NCBI GenBank assembly: GCA_013146195.2
Contig: CM028377.1
Location: 25,767,428-25,831,427, forward strand
Length of the DNA stretch: 64,000 bases
Direction: 5' to 3'
Origin: Codonopsis lanceolata
Taxonomy: Eukaryota > Streptophyta > Magnoliopsida > Asterales > Campanulaceae
Shown one piece after another: positions 13,101-24,190 of the stretch. The notes beneath the pieces were generated by a model. It ran no database searches, was not told the origin of the DNA, and saw nothing but the letters and a program-made list of their open reading frames with translations. Position 1 is the first letter of the stretch. Each line of letters opens with the position of its first letter. The position numbers and the translations under genes are program-made.

Positions 13101-14619
13101 GGGAGGAGTGGATATTCGTTTTGTGACCGTGGGGGAGAAGATGGGATTGAGGTTAAGGAAGTTTGAGATAGAATGGAAAGAGGGAGAGGGAGGAGAAGTA
13201 TTGTTTGTCCTCAACAAGCCTCTATATTGCTTAAGGTTGAGATAGAATGGAAAGAGGGGATATTCATTTTGTGACCGTGGGGGAGAAGATGAAATAGAGG
13301 TTAAGGAAGGTTGAGATAGAATGGAAAGAGGGAGAGGGAGGAGAAGTACTGTTTGTCCTCAACAAGCCTCTATATTGCTTAAGGTTGAGAAAGAAAGGGA
13401 GAAAAAGAAAAAAAAATGGAAAGAGGGAGAGAGGGAGGAGAAGTGCTGTTCTCAACAAGCCTTGTTGTTTGTCCTCAAGAAGCCTGTATTGCTTAAGCTT
13501 GTCCTTGGTGTTAAAAAATGCAGAATTTAGTGGAGATTATTAAAGCTTATCATAGGGGAGGGCATATTTTAACAAAAAGATGCAGGTTACAGTTTCCTTA
13601 TGTTGCCTAGTAAAAATGATCTGAAACAGATAAATTGTCATAATCGCATCCCCACTCCATTATCACCCTCCCTTTATGTTAGCAGTGTTCACTTAGTGAT
13701 GTAGGACAATTTTTGAAGAGCTTATTTGATTATTTTCACTTTTATTACAATTTTCAGATTTGAATTTATTATGGCAGTATTTTTATATTTAGAAGTAGAT
13801 TTAAGCTTTTAATTATTGTATTTAAGTCCTATTAAGGTTACAATATATGTTAGGCTAAGTTTTAGAAAAATCCAAAATTAATTGATAAATTGTTAAATGA
13901 ATTATTTATCTTTCTTTTCTGGTGGATTTCGATTATCTCTTCCTAATGGATTCTAGGTTGGTTAATTTTTTTCGTGTTTAACTTTATTTTGAAGGGATTT
14001 CTCGTTGTAAGAATCTTTTGATTGTTCTTTTGAGAATAATCCTAAACCCGTTTCGCATTAGAAGATAGTATGTTAACATATAGGCTAGATACTGATGAGA
14101 GTGCACAGAATGTAGATATTGATAAATAATATCTATGATAGGTGCCAAAATTGTGTAGCTCTATATGTTTCTACTCGTACTTGTGGACTTCCTTGTAAAT
14201 GCATTTTCCTGGTGTGCAGGCCCAAGAGATGGATACTTTAATTTCAGAATTAGCGATGGTTACTGGCGGAGAAAGAGTTGTTACTGAGGAATGCAGAGAT
14301 CTCCTGTTCAAGACATATAAATCACAGGTTGGCTCGTCATGGTGCTAATTTTTATTTTTCATATGATTCTTTGATATCAAACACATTTATAAGACCTAAG
14401 GTTTTTTTATCATAAAAAACGTTCTGGATTAATCTTATATTTTGGTGTTTGAATCAATGAAAAAAACTAAGAGCTCAAATAGAAGAAGCAGGAAGAAAAA
14501 ACATTTCATTTATAGGCTGACTGCTTGCTTTTTAGGTGGAAGACTGCAGCTTGAGGGGGCAGCTAATGCAATTATATTATAGCACAACTCCTCTCAACTA
14601 CAAGAAGAGTGAAGGATAA
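4128..14619 (+). CDS. AUG8: QWRF-motif protein, augmin subunit 8 / EDE1-like, 6 exons
   Basis: Microtubule-associated protein of the plant QWRF (DUF566) family. AUG8 and EDE1 are the variable subunit of the augmin complex, which recruits gamma-tubulin to spindle and phragmoplast microtubules. Exons: 4128-~5531, ~6228-6347, 10211-10327, 10412-10501, 14220-14327, 14536-14619, about 640 residues in total, near the length I recall for AUG8. Residues 31-40 read REVSSRFMSP, the conserved N-terminal motif of the EDE1/AUG8 clade. A long Ser/Pro-rich basic region follows. The QWRF signature appears as QWRY at 448-451 and leads into helical, coiled-coil-like sequence in exons 2-6, including MPYLDEW at the start of exon 3. 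The C-terminus VEDCSLRGQLMQL is typical of the family. Introns 2 and 4 (3.9 and 3.7 kb) hold repeats. The exon 1/exon 2 junction does not resolve with canonical sites in frame (see findings). The family call is firm; AUG8 rather than EDE1 or QWRF4 is an inference. Confidence 0.85.
5745..5862. repeat. Short direct repeat in intron 1
   Basis: About 37 bp beginning TCAGAAACTGAATCC occurs at about 5749 and again 74 bp downstream, nearly identical. Intronic and non-coding. Confidence 0.7.
7785..8160. repeat. Degenerate duplication in intron 2
   Basis: Two related blocks, about 7790-7940 and 8010-8155, share CCCTACTTTGTTGATTTTT, GAGAACAATTCATAT and TTTTATTACTTTGA in the same order. They look like an old local duplication. 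Nothing coding. Confidence 0.5.
8262..8503. mobile_element. Stowaway-like MITE, 242 bp
   Basis: Starts CTCCCTCCGTTCC and ends with the inverted GAACGGAGGGAG, flanked by TA on both sides (8260-8261 and 8504-8505). This is the Tc1/mariner-derived Stowaway pattern. Its left part is the reverse complement of the right part of the copy at 53848, so the two belong to one subfamily. It sits in intron 2 of the QWRF gene. Confidence 0.75.
9200..9480. repeat. GCATCG minisatellite in intron 2
   Basis: At least ten degenerate units of about 20-25 bp built on GCATCGnAATTCnA with interspersed T runs. The region is more GC-containing than the surrounding intron. Non-coding; function unknown. Confidence 0.6.
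9600..9950 (-). pseudogene. Unidentified antisense exon-like fragment
   Basis: On the - strand, 9496-9747 is open. The part 9625-9747 has coding-like composition and ends at a donor-like GAAG|GTAAGG. Further frames continue to about 9930 on the same strand, broken by stops. I do not recognise the family. It could be a captured or decayed host-gene fragment next to the GCATCG minisatellite, or simply chance. Confidence 0.25.
10580..12620. other. Intron 4 filler, unrecognised repeat DNA
   Basis: Part of the 3.7-kb intron 4 of the QWRF gene. It contains a degenerate pair with CACTTTAGACATCTT and TCACACACTAG about 117 bp apart (10862 and 10979). From 11450 to 12150 there is sequence with weak - strand coding flavour, full of stops. 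It is probably an old retroelement remnant, but no diagnostic domain is visible. Confidence 0.3.
12629..12809. mobile_element. Stowaway-like MITE, about 181 bp
   Basis: Left end CTTCCCTCCGTTCCGGGTAAA and right end TTTGCCTAGAACGGAGGGAG are inverted copies. The interior (GTGTCATTTT, GAATTTCAAAC) matches the copies at 42505 and 3150. The flanking TA duplication is not preserved. Confidence 0.65.
13111..13406. repeat. Purine-rich tandem repeat, unit 148 bp, two copies
   Basis: GATATTC at 13111 recurs at 13259. Each unit reads through GTGACCGTGGGGGAGAAGAT, a run of GGAAAGAGGGAGAGGGAGGAG and GTCCTCAACAAGCC. A partial third copy continues to about 13490. One strand is strongly purine-biased. The repeat lies in intron 4 of the QWRF gene. 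Confidence 0.75.
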
Positions 14620-14728
14620 GCCCAGCAAGTAGATGATGTCTTATCAACTTCTTTCTCACTGTTAAGATATATTAGTTTTTGGTGGAGAAAAAGAACTACA
14701 AAGAATTGGCAGACATGCTGGATCTGTG

Positions 14729-17123
14729 TTGTATCTTTGGAAAATCTTCTCAGACAAGGAGGGAAGGGTGAGTTCACTCACTCTCTTTGAATGGAACGAG
14801 CTAGTTGATTGGTTCTGTAGCAAGTTGATTATCTAGGCCATTTATACTTAGTTCAAGATGTCATAGCTACACAATCTAGATATTCAAGATCCCAAGAAGC
14901 ATAACATCCAATTGTAAGCTGCTCATTAACTATAACTATTATCGCCCAAAATAAGTGTTTAATTTTTTGTTCACGATTTGAAGTGTTGGTAGTAATATTT
15001 CTTCTCGACAACTCGATTCATGTCAGTTTTAGTCCCACTCACTAATCGCAACATAAATCATTTTTCGTTATTCAATTCAATTAAAAGAAAGGTCATACAC
15101 ACTCATATATATCATTCTTTAGAGAAAATAACTTTTTGGGGCATCATACAAATTGGGGTACACGCATGTTAAAAAAAATTGTGTTTTAATTAAGAAAATT
15201 GTGCAACTTGAGGACACGAATTTTTAATTTGATGTTTGGATGAATAATTATGAATAATTAAAATATGATGTTGGAAGTGTGTTTGTCTCATATTGAAAAA
15301 ATAACAAAGACTTGAGTGATTTAAATACAAATTTCTCCTTATATGGAAAAGGTAGAGGCTCTCTACACGTCCCCATAGGAGTGCAAACTATGGTCAAAGG
15401 ACCAAATCTATCTACTCAATCAAGCTTCAATATATTTCTAAGGCAAAACACACAAATGAGGAACCAAACTTTTCTATTTTTTTATAACTAGTGATGCACC
15501 CGTGCGTACACGATTTGTAATTTGGTGTAAAATCATATATTCAATCAAAGTTGAATAATACAATTAAAAAGTTTAATATGAACAAAATAAATAAAAATTG
15601 ATAAATAGTAAAATCAAAGAAAATCACGTAATTTTTAAAAAAAGTTATTATAAATTTTAAAATATTTCCTTATATACAACATTTTTCGTTGAAGATGTAC
15701 GATTATTATAACTATTACTATCACATAAAAAATGCAAAAACCCTTAAGATTAGTAACTTTATACAAAACGACATACTGATCATGATTAAAAATATGGTTT
15801 TTCAAAAGAAGTCTGACGCTAGACACTTTTATTTATAGACATTTCTTAAGACACTATCAGCGTAAACTGTCTTTTTTAAAAAAAAATTGGATGGAATTTT
15901 ATGATTAGATGATGTCAGTGATATTTTTGAAATAAAACAGTACCAGAATGATCATTTAAAAGAACATGACATTTTTAAACATGATTTCTTAGCCTTGTAA
16001 TAATTAATCGTGTGCTAATATATAACCTAAGGGAATGGTCAATGTTATGAAGCAACATTAATAACGTTCCAACCTTCAAATTCAACTCATGATTTAGGAT
16101 TCCAGAACATGAAATTCTATTGAAAACTTTAGGAATATCTATATCGTTCAAAAGATCAACGTTTCTATCAAAAATGACACGAAAAATCTGAGCTAAAAAA
16201 CAATCTTCATTTTGAATTATTCTTCAATATCATGTAATAATTTATTGAATTAACCACATCAAGAGTTGGATCTATAATAACTCTATTTTCCAAAAACGAT
16301 GAATCATCAGAACTGCTTCCAAATGAAGGATATGAGCTTTGTACAATTGGAGCGATTGGATCGTTGAATTCCTTAAGCAACAGTTGATTGAGAATATCAA
16401 CATAAGCACAATTATCATTTGGTTCACCAATTTTACCTTCGCCAATCTTCGCAATCCAATCGACAAAAAGTTTCAATTATTCGAAACTCATGTTAGACTC
16501 ATACTTTGTATCTCATATTCGTTGTCAATCTCAATACATGTGAATTTCTCTACAAATACAATGAATTAATAGTGGGATGAACTATGTCTTGTGTACTTCC
16601 TTTGGAATCACATGCAATATCTGTCAAAAAATCTCCACCAAACACAAGTGTCTTACCTCCAAATGGAATATTATAATATCATATATTTAAATAAAACTGA
16701 ACATATCAATATAATATCATATACTTAAATAAAACTTAATATATCAATAGAATATCATATACTCATATAAAACTGAATATATCGATAGAATATCATATAC
16801 TTAAATAAAATTGAATATAATACGCAATTAAGAACTTTAATGTGAACAAAAAAACTCTAAAATTAAAGCTAAAAAATCACATATATTTTAAAAAATATTA
16901 TAAAATTTGGAATACTGCTTTATATATATAATATTTATCATTGAAAACATACGATTAATACTTTTAATTCTAGAAGGGGCGGTTTTAAAGTATGAAATTG
17001 TATTTATCCTTGCATACGATATAAACTTTATTTTGAATTGCTAATATTTAAAGTATGAAATTGTATTTATCCTTGCATACGATATAAACTTTATTTTGAA
17101 TTGCTAATATTTAAAGTATGAAA
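14729..17123. repeat. Tandem duplication, copy A (2.4 kb)
   Basis: The sequence beginning GTATCTTTGGAAAATC at 14731 starts again at 17126 and stays alignable for about 2.3 kb. Copy A contains about 760 bp of flanking DNA, the Helitron 3' terminus, the helicase remnant, AT-rich minisatellite units (ATATCATATACTTAAATAAA, about 16670-16810) and, at its right edge, about 62-bp direct repeats of AAAGTATGAAATTGTA (16988, 17049 and a partial at 17113). Confidence 0.85.
15487..16680 (-). pseudogene. Helitron 3' end with decayed helicase, copy A
   Basis: On the - strand, frames at 16476-16207 and downstream match the C-terminal part of Helitron Pif1-type (RepHel) helicases. Recognisable pieces are PFGGKTLVFGGDF (about 16660), FVDWIAKIGEGKIGEPND, DPTLDVVNSIN, then CSGI-NHELNLKVG-like and a HDQYV-LYKVTNLKG-like motif (about 15780). 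Stops and frameshifts separate them, so it is not functional. The element ends at about 15487 on the - strand with a GC-rich hairpin (GCACGGGTGC) followed by CACTAGT, the Helitron CTRR terminus next to T. The Rep domain and 5' end are absent. Confidence 0.75.
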
Positions 17124-19420
17124 TTGTATCTTTGGAAAATCTTCTCAGACAAGGAGGGAAGGGTGGGTTCACTCTCTTTGAATGGAACGAGCTAGTTGAT
17201 TGGTTCTGTAGCAAGTTGATTATCTAGGCCATTTATACTCAGTTCAAGATGTCATAGCTACACAATCTAGATATTCAAGATCCCAAGAACATCCAATTGT
17301 AGCTGCTCATTCACTATAACTATTATCGCCCAAAATAAATGTTTAATTTTTTGTTCACGATTTGAGGTGTTGGTAGTAATATTTCTTCTCGACAACTCGA
17401 TTCTTGTCAGTTTTAGTCTCACTCACTAATCGCAACATAAATCATTTTTCGTTATTCAATTCAATTAAAAGAAAGGTCATAAACACTCATATAAATCATT
17501 CTTTAGGGAAAATAACTTTTTGGAACATCATACAAATTGGGGTACACGCATGTTAAAAAAAATTGTGTTTTAATTAAGAAAAATGTGCAACTTGAGGACA
17601 CAAATTTTTAATTTGATGTTTGGATGAATAGTTATGAATGATTAAAATATGATGTTGGCAGTGTGTTTGTCTCATATTGAAAAAATAACAAAGACTTGAG
17701 TGATTTAAATACAAATTTCTCCTTATATGTAAAAGGTGGAGGACTCTCTACACGTCCCCATAGGAGTGCAAACTGTGGTCAAAGGACCAAATCTATCTAC
17801 TCAATCAAGCTTCAATATATTTCTAAGGCAAAACACACAAATGAGGAACCAAACTTTTCTATTTTTTTGTAACTAATGATGCACCCGTGCGTTACACGAT
17901 TTGTATTTGGGTGTAAAATCATATATTCAATCAAAGTTGAATAATATACAATTAAAAAGTTTAATATGAATAAAATAAATAAAAATTGATAAATAGTAAA
18001 ATCAAAGAAAATCACATAATTTTTTAAAAAAGTTATTATACATTTTAAAATACTTCCTTATATACAACATTTTTCGTTGAAGATGTACGATTATTATAAT
18101 TATTACTATCACATAAAAAATGCAAAGACCCTTAAGATTAGTAACTTTATACAAAGCGACATACTGATCATGACTAAAAATATGGTTTTTCAAAAGAAGT
18201 CTGACGCTAGACACTTTTATTTATAGATATTTCTTAAGACTATCAGCGTAAACTGTCTTTTTTAAAAAAAAATTGGAGGGAATTTTATGATTAGATGGTG
18301 TCAGTGATATTTTTGAAATAAAACACTACCACCAGAATGATCATTTAAAAGAACTTGACCTTTTTAAACATGATTTCTTAGTCTTGTAATAATTAATCTG
18401 GTCAATGTTACAAAGCAACATTAATAATGTTCCAACCTTCAAATTCAACTCATGATTTAGGATTCCAGAACATGAAATTCTATTTAAAACTTTAGGAATA
18501 TCTATATCGTTCAAAAGATCAACGTTTCTATCAAAATGACACAGAAAATCTGAGCTAAAAAACAATCCTCATTTTGAATTATTCTTCAATACCATGCAAT
18601 AATTTATTGAATTAACCACATCAAGAGTTGGATCTAGAATAACTCTCTTTTCCAAAAACGATGAATCATCTGAACTGCTTCCAAATGAAGGATATGAACT
18701 TTGTACAATTTGAGCGATTGGATCGTTGAATTCCTTAAGCAGCAGTTGATTGAGAATATCAACATAAGCACAATTATCATTTGGTTCACTAATTTTACCT
18801 TCGTCAATCTTCGCAATCCAATCGACAAAAAGTTTCAATTATTCGGAACTCTTGTTGGACTCATACTTTGTATCTCATATTCGTTGTCAACATCAATACA
18901 TGTGAATCTCTCTACAAATACAATGAATTAATAGTGGGATGAATTATGTCTTGTGTACTTCATTTTGGAATCACATGAGATATATGTCAAAAAATATCCA
19001 CCAAACACAAGTGTCTTACCTCCAAATGGAATATTATAATATCAAATATTTAAATAAAACTGGACATGTCAATAGAATATCATATACTTAAATAAAATTT
19101 AATATATCAATAGAATATCATATACTCAAATAAAACTGAATATATCGATAGAATATTATATACTTAAATAAAATTGAATATAATATACAATTAAGAACTT
19201 TAATGTGAACAAAAAAAAAACATTAAAATTAAAGCTAAAAAATCACATATATTTGAAAAAATATTATAAAATTTGGAATAATGTTTTATATATATAATAT
19301 TTATCATTGAAAACGTACGATTAATACTTTTAATTCTAGAAGGGGCGGTTTTAAAGTATGAAGTTGTATTTATCCTTGCATACGACATAAATTGTACTTT
19401 GAATTGCTAATATTTAAACA
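17124..19420. repeat. Tandem duplication, copy B (2.3 kb)
   Basis: Direct copy of 14729-17023, diverged by scattered substitutions and small indels (for example, GAAGCATAACATCC is shortened to GAACATCC at about 17287). It ends after a single AAAGTATGAAGTTGTA unit at about 19415, where similarity to copy A stops. Confidence 0.85.
17876..19035 (-). pseudogene. Helitron 3' end with decayed helicase, copy B
   Basis: Same order of helicase pieces as copy A on the - strand: PFGGKTLVFGGD region near 19020, FVDWIAKI region 18838-18569, CSGILNHELNLKVG in 18565-18341 and FSHDQYVALYKVTNLKGL in 18214-18002. Copy B keeps slightly longer frames than A in the last two segments. Its terminus reads ATTAGT instead of CTAGT, so the Helitron end signal has mutated. 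Non-functional. Confidence 0.75.
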
Positions 19421-20109
19421 TCGAGATAATCTTTCTTGCTACCAAATAAAAGCATCACAAAAAAAAATTACATTTAAATGTTGGATTTGTAATTTTCAAA
19501 TAACCTTAAAAAAGCACAAATATTTATGTTATATATATAAATAAATATTAAGTAGTCAAACATCAAACTGTTTGTTATATCTAATAAAAAAAAAGGAATT
19601 GAAGTCGAAAAATAACAAACTCTAAACATAACCTCCAACACTAAAATGTTAGGAATAACATATTATGCAACATAATTTGTATACAACTATTCAATAACAA
19701 AAGTTATTGAGTCTAGATTCTTAGTGTGCCTTGAGAGAAGTCATATAACAGATGGTTGATATTTCGTTAGGTCCCTCTTCCCTTTTTCAGAATATGTAGC
19801 CACATCATCCCTTAATAAACCATAACATTGAATTCATTCAAACCATTTCACAGTTAGGTTTCTTAGGGCTTGTTTGGTAACCATTTCGTTTCTAATATTT
19901 TTGTTTCTATTTCTAATTTTTTGTGAAAATTAGAATTAGAAATACGTTTGACAATCATTTCTATTTCTGATAAACTAGAAACGTTTCTCATTATTCCTCA
20001 AAATTTAGAAATGAAAAAAAATCGTTTCTTTTTTAAGAGAAATGATTCTTTTTCAAAACTTAGAAGAGTCAAGGTCGGTTAACTTAAATGAAGTCTAGCC
20101 TTCGAACTT

Positions 20110-20111
<2 letters not shown>

Positions 20112-20193
<82 letters not shown>
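20112..20193. repeat. (TA)n(TG)n compound microsatellite
   Basis: About 23 TA followed by about 17 TG repeats, then unique sequence. It is immediately left of the GGGTCGGGT-rich segment upstream of the env-like ORF. Confidence 0.95.
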
Positions 20194-20195
<2 letters not shown>

Positions 20196-20768
20196 TAGGT
20201 CTGACAATTACAACCCTAAACTCGTTAACTCACCCGACCAAACCGAACTCGTTAATATTTTTTGATTACACGTGTAACCTATTTTTAACAAAAAAAATAT
20301 ATTAACGGGTCGGGTTAAAGCGGGTCGAATCAATTATCCATTTTGACCCGATAGCTTTTACTCTATAAAATTATGAAATTTTGGGAGAAAATCTGAATTA
20401 AGACGCGTCGTCCCGTTTTAACACATCACCCGTTTAAATCAGTTTGATATTCGGGTTCTAATAAGTTTCGACCCATCACCCGTTCCAACCCAAATCACTA
20501 CACTTCATATCTTAGCTTTTAAAACCCACTCACTCACCTTTATAAGCATCTGTACTTATAAAAACCCCTCATATAAATATATACCATCTTTACACCAGAT
20601 TCTACACTTCAATTCCTCTTCTTAAATTCCTCTTCTTCTTCTTCTACCTTTTTCAACTGTCACTCTTTCAAAACCCTAACCTTAGCTTTTCTGATATACA
20701 TTCTCTCTTTTTCCCTCTCTGTCTTCTTTCTTTACTTCATTTTAATTGTTTTTGTCTATTTTAGGAAA
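20194..20768 (+). promoter_or_regulatory. Gene-like leader with TATA box and 3' splice acceptor
   Basis: A first part (20220-20480) is rich in ACCCGACC/GGGTCGGG repeats. A TATA box (TATAAATA, 20572-20579) follows, then a C/T-rich leader. A long polypyrimidine tract ends TCTATTTTAG|GAAA just four bases before the ATG at 20769. This looks like a promoter plus a leader intron acceptor for the downstream ORF. No donor could be fixed with confidence. Confidence 0.45.
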
Positions 20769-23700
20769 ATGGCAGCTAATACAGCTGTTGGATGTCTTTT
20801 GGATGTGGTATCTCTCAACAACGAACCCCTAGGGGTTGAGCTCATCCATATATTAACAGCTTCAGGGTTAATTCCTCTTTTCTCTTTCAATATCAGGACT
20901 TACAGTTGCCAATTGACGGAGGAATTCTTCATGTCTATGGAAGAAACTCCAAATGACCCCTTCTCTCTCACTGGGACTATCAGAGGAATACCCATAGTGT
21001 TCGACTCTGAAACAATCACTGCTGCCTTTCCAAATCTGTCTGAAGACGGTTCATCCATCTACACCATTCCTGAAGAAACCCAACAAGCAGGCTGGATTAC
21101 TTTGTGAGGAGAAGTTCCCGTGGAACTTGCATTTGATAGGCACAAGCACAAATTTGCTCCTATGCACTACGCCCTAGCTACTGTTCTGGACAAATGCCTT
21201 ATTATCAAATCTGGAGGGCATGACAAGATTACAGAATCTCAGCTGTTTCTCATGGAAGCCATTGTGGAGAAATTTGAAATGAACTGGGGTGCAGTCTTGG
21301 TTGAATGTGTAAAGACTAACATAGCCAAGTACAAGGAGAATATGGCTACTGGTAATCCAAGACTCACACATCATCTTATTATTAATCATTTCCTTCGATC
21401 TCTTCCAGTTCTTCAGCACCGTCTTCTTACCATTGGAGACTTGGAGCCTGTGAGAATTAAAAAGTATGTAGGTGCAGACATCAAGCGAGCTAATGTATCC
21501 AGCCGCTTTGGTCAAGAAATCTCCACGGCTCAACCTAGTCGAAAATCTCGAAGGACAAGAACCCCAGCTCTTACTGCTGTAACTTCAAGTCAACCAGCTT
21601 GGTCACCACCGGTTGGTCGCCGGTGAAATTGGTCGAAGCTGACATTGCTCAGCAAGTGGGAAGTGGTCAGCCAGCTGACATTGGTCAGTCAGCTGATATG
21701 CAAGCTGCTAACATTTCTCAAACTCCTGAACCTAGAAGAACAAGAAGAAGAAGACTGACCTTGACTGCTAAACTTGCTCCCAAAAGGCAGAGAAGAAATC
21801 CTGAGCTAAATCCAGGTAATTTTGTTCCTTTTACCCTAGCATCAGAATTTCCTGCAACTGATCCTACATCATCTTCTCCTATTTCAGATCCTAGATCCCC
21901 AAACATTGCTCCTATCAAATTCTTTCCTCCTATTAGAAATCCTACCTTCCATCCTCGACACTCGTACTACCAAGCCAATCCTATGCCCATCCCTCCAAAT
22001 TGGGTATTTCCTATTGACCATCTCTCGTATTTTGTACAGTTTCTTCTCTCTTTCCATGAAGAGAAGAAAAATGAAAAACCTCCTGTTAATCCAATCAAGT
22101 ATATTGACCACAACTTGAAGAGAAGACCTTATGTCCTGTATCCAGTTACCCCAAACATGTCACAAGAAGATTTGGTAGCCAACTTTGGAAAGTATTTTGA
22201 CCCTCTCCCACTGCTATGGAATAGGTTCTACCTGTCAAATGACCGTTTTGTTCATGATGAACTCATCTTTCTGGCCTGGACAATATATAGCAAAGTGCAT
22301 GAGCTACCTGCATTGCCCCAAAATGACCCATATCTGGTAGGAAGACCTGCTTTACCTGAGGATGATGTACTAAACCAAGACTGGGAACAACCCTCAGTTG
22401 ATCCAGCCAAACTTGCAAGAATTCAAAGGGCTGCCAACAAGTATGTGCAAGATGCTGTCAATTCAGCCAATCAAGCATATATTGAACTACACAGACAGAT
22501 GGCCTCCATGCCAGGAGGAGCTTCTCAATCCACATCATTTCCTGATGCATTCACCAGTGCTCCTACTCCACTAATCTCTGAGCCAATTCCTTCAACCCCT
22601 CTAGCAATACCCTCCAATGTTCCTTTTGCTGTCTTTTCAACTATCTTACCTGTTTCTACCCAGGCTGATCCTTTCCCCACTTTTACTACTACCCTTCGAA
22701 CCATTCCACTACCTACCTTTGTACAAACAGCTGCAGCTTCATCATCAGTCCTTCCCATCTCTGCTCCTATTCCTGCCCCAATTCCTGTATCAGTCACCCA
22801 TGTGTCAGCTACCGCTGAACCAACCATTCCAATGACAGCCACTCTAGTGTTAGCCACTCTTTTGTCAGACTCTCCCATCCTACAAACTGAACCCTTAGTT
22901 GATGTTACTCTTCCTTTCACCCCAGAAGTCATTGTCATTCCCTCTTCTGAACCTTCCACTTTTCAGGATACTCATCTCCCTACTCACCCAAACCAAGCAT
23001 CTCCTCTCATCATCCTACCTGATTTATCTCTTCACTCTGCTGTTCCTATATGTACCTCTCCACCTCATACTATTCAGGCATCCCTGCTCGGACATTCATC
23101 AACCGAGGACTCAGTTGCAAAATCCTCCATTGCCTCCTTCTCTGATTCCTCAAAGTCAACCTCTGTGGATAAATCTCTTCTCACTCCTTTTCAGTTAGCT
23201 TACAGAAAGGCACAAAGACAGCGAGCCATCATCTCTCAAGCTCTCCAGCAACCTACAGGGAAGAAAACCATTTTCCCTGATATCATTCCTGAGTCAGACC
23301 CGGCACCCACCTCACCTGCTCCTGCATATCCTCTGGCTACTTTCTTTCCTACCGACCCAGAAGATGAGGATATTCAAAACTTTCAAATATTTACAACTGC
23401 CCTAGGATCTTCTCCTTCACCTGCTCCTGAACCATCTGGTCCTTTTTCATCTACTGCATTATTTGTTTCAGCCAAGTTAGATTTGCTTTATGTTCATCAC
23501 CTTCAGATGAAAGTCGCCTTCAAGCATCACACTAATCATCTTGCCACCTTCCGGCAACAGTTTGCCTCTCTTCTCCCCAATCTTACACAGATAATCTCAG
23601 CTGAAGTCCAGACTGCTATTGCAACTGGTGCCCCGAGGGAAGCTCATATGGATGATTGGAGATCTATCCTGCTTTACCAAAGAGAATGGGCAACCAGGAC

Positions 23701-24013
23701 CTTCAATGCTGAAGCTACAATGCTTCAAACCATTCAGGAGGAGAAGAAACAGAGAGCACGTGCTGATGCATACATGACTGAGAACAAAATTCTTAGACAA
23801 AGACTTGGTCTTACACCTTCACAGTCAGTAACTGAAGCTGAAGCTACAAAGGAAGCTGAGAAAGAAGCTGATGATGCCGATGCCGACAAGGAAAAGGAAC
23901 CCGAAGTCGATGTTGGTCCATCGATTCTTGCCGAAAGCCCACTGAAGGATCCACATCAACAACCGAATGAACATTGCACTCTGAATGATCCAAACTCTCT
24001 TTTAAACTCTTAA
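20769..24013 (+). pseudogene. Env-like/transposon ORF of a Sirevirus-type element, broken
   Basis: A long coding region in three parts. 20769-21104 is closed by an in-frame TGA at 21105. 21108-21626 is in the same frame. The reading frame then shifts between about 21540 and 21625 and stays open to 24013. The first two parts resemble the 'putative plant transposon protein' domain found in the extra 3' ORF of plant LTR elements (segments such as TGTIRGIPIVFD and MNWGAVLVECVK). The third has basic RRTRRRR-like patches, a very Pro/Ser/Thr-rich stretch (about 22500-23340), a coiled-coil-like segment (about 23650-23820) and an acidic tail. It lies 177 bp before a polypurine tract and LTR, the place of the env-like ORF in Sireviruses. 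No gag or pol precedes it. Domain identity is from memory; the function of such ORFs is unproven. Confidence 0.6.
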
Positions 24014-24177
24014 ACCTCTTAAACAATCATTTTACTTGTAGTAGACAATTAATTTCTGCATGGTTTTAATTTCCTGCTACCGCACTTATATATTATCTGC
24101 TTGGCTTACTAATATCTACTTTGCAGGCACATAAGTTCTTTAATTGCTCTCTGCTTTCAAGTGAATGGTTTTAAGCA

Positions 24178-24190
24178 AATAGGAGGAGAT
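24178..24190 (+). other. Polypurine tract
   Basis: AATAGGAGGAGAT directly before TGTTGAATC. This matches the plus-strand primer site that abuts the 3' LTR of plant copia elements, in particular the GGGGGAGAT-TGTTG form of Sireviruses. Confidence 0.7.

Noticed and set aside
22525..22959. 144-codon - strand frame inside the env-like region
   Set aside because: Mirror of the Pro/Ser/Thr-rich + strand frame; such composition gives open antisense frames by chance.
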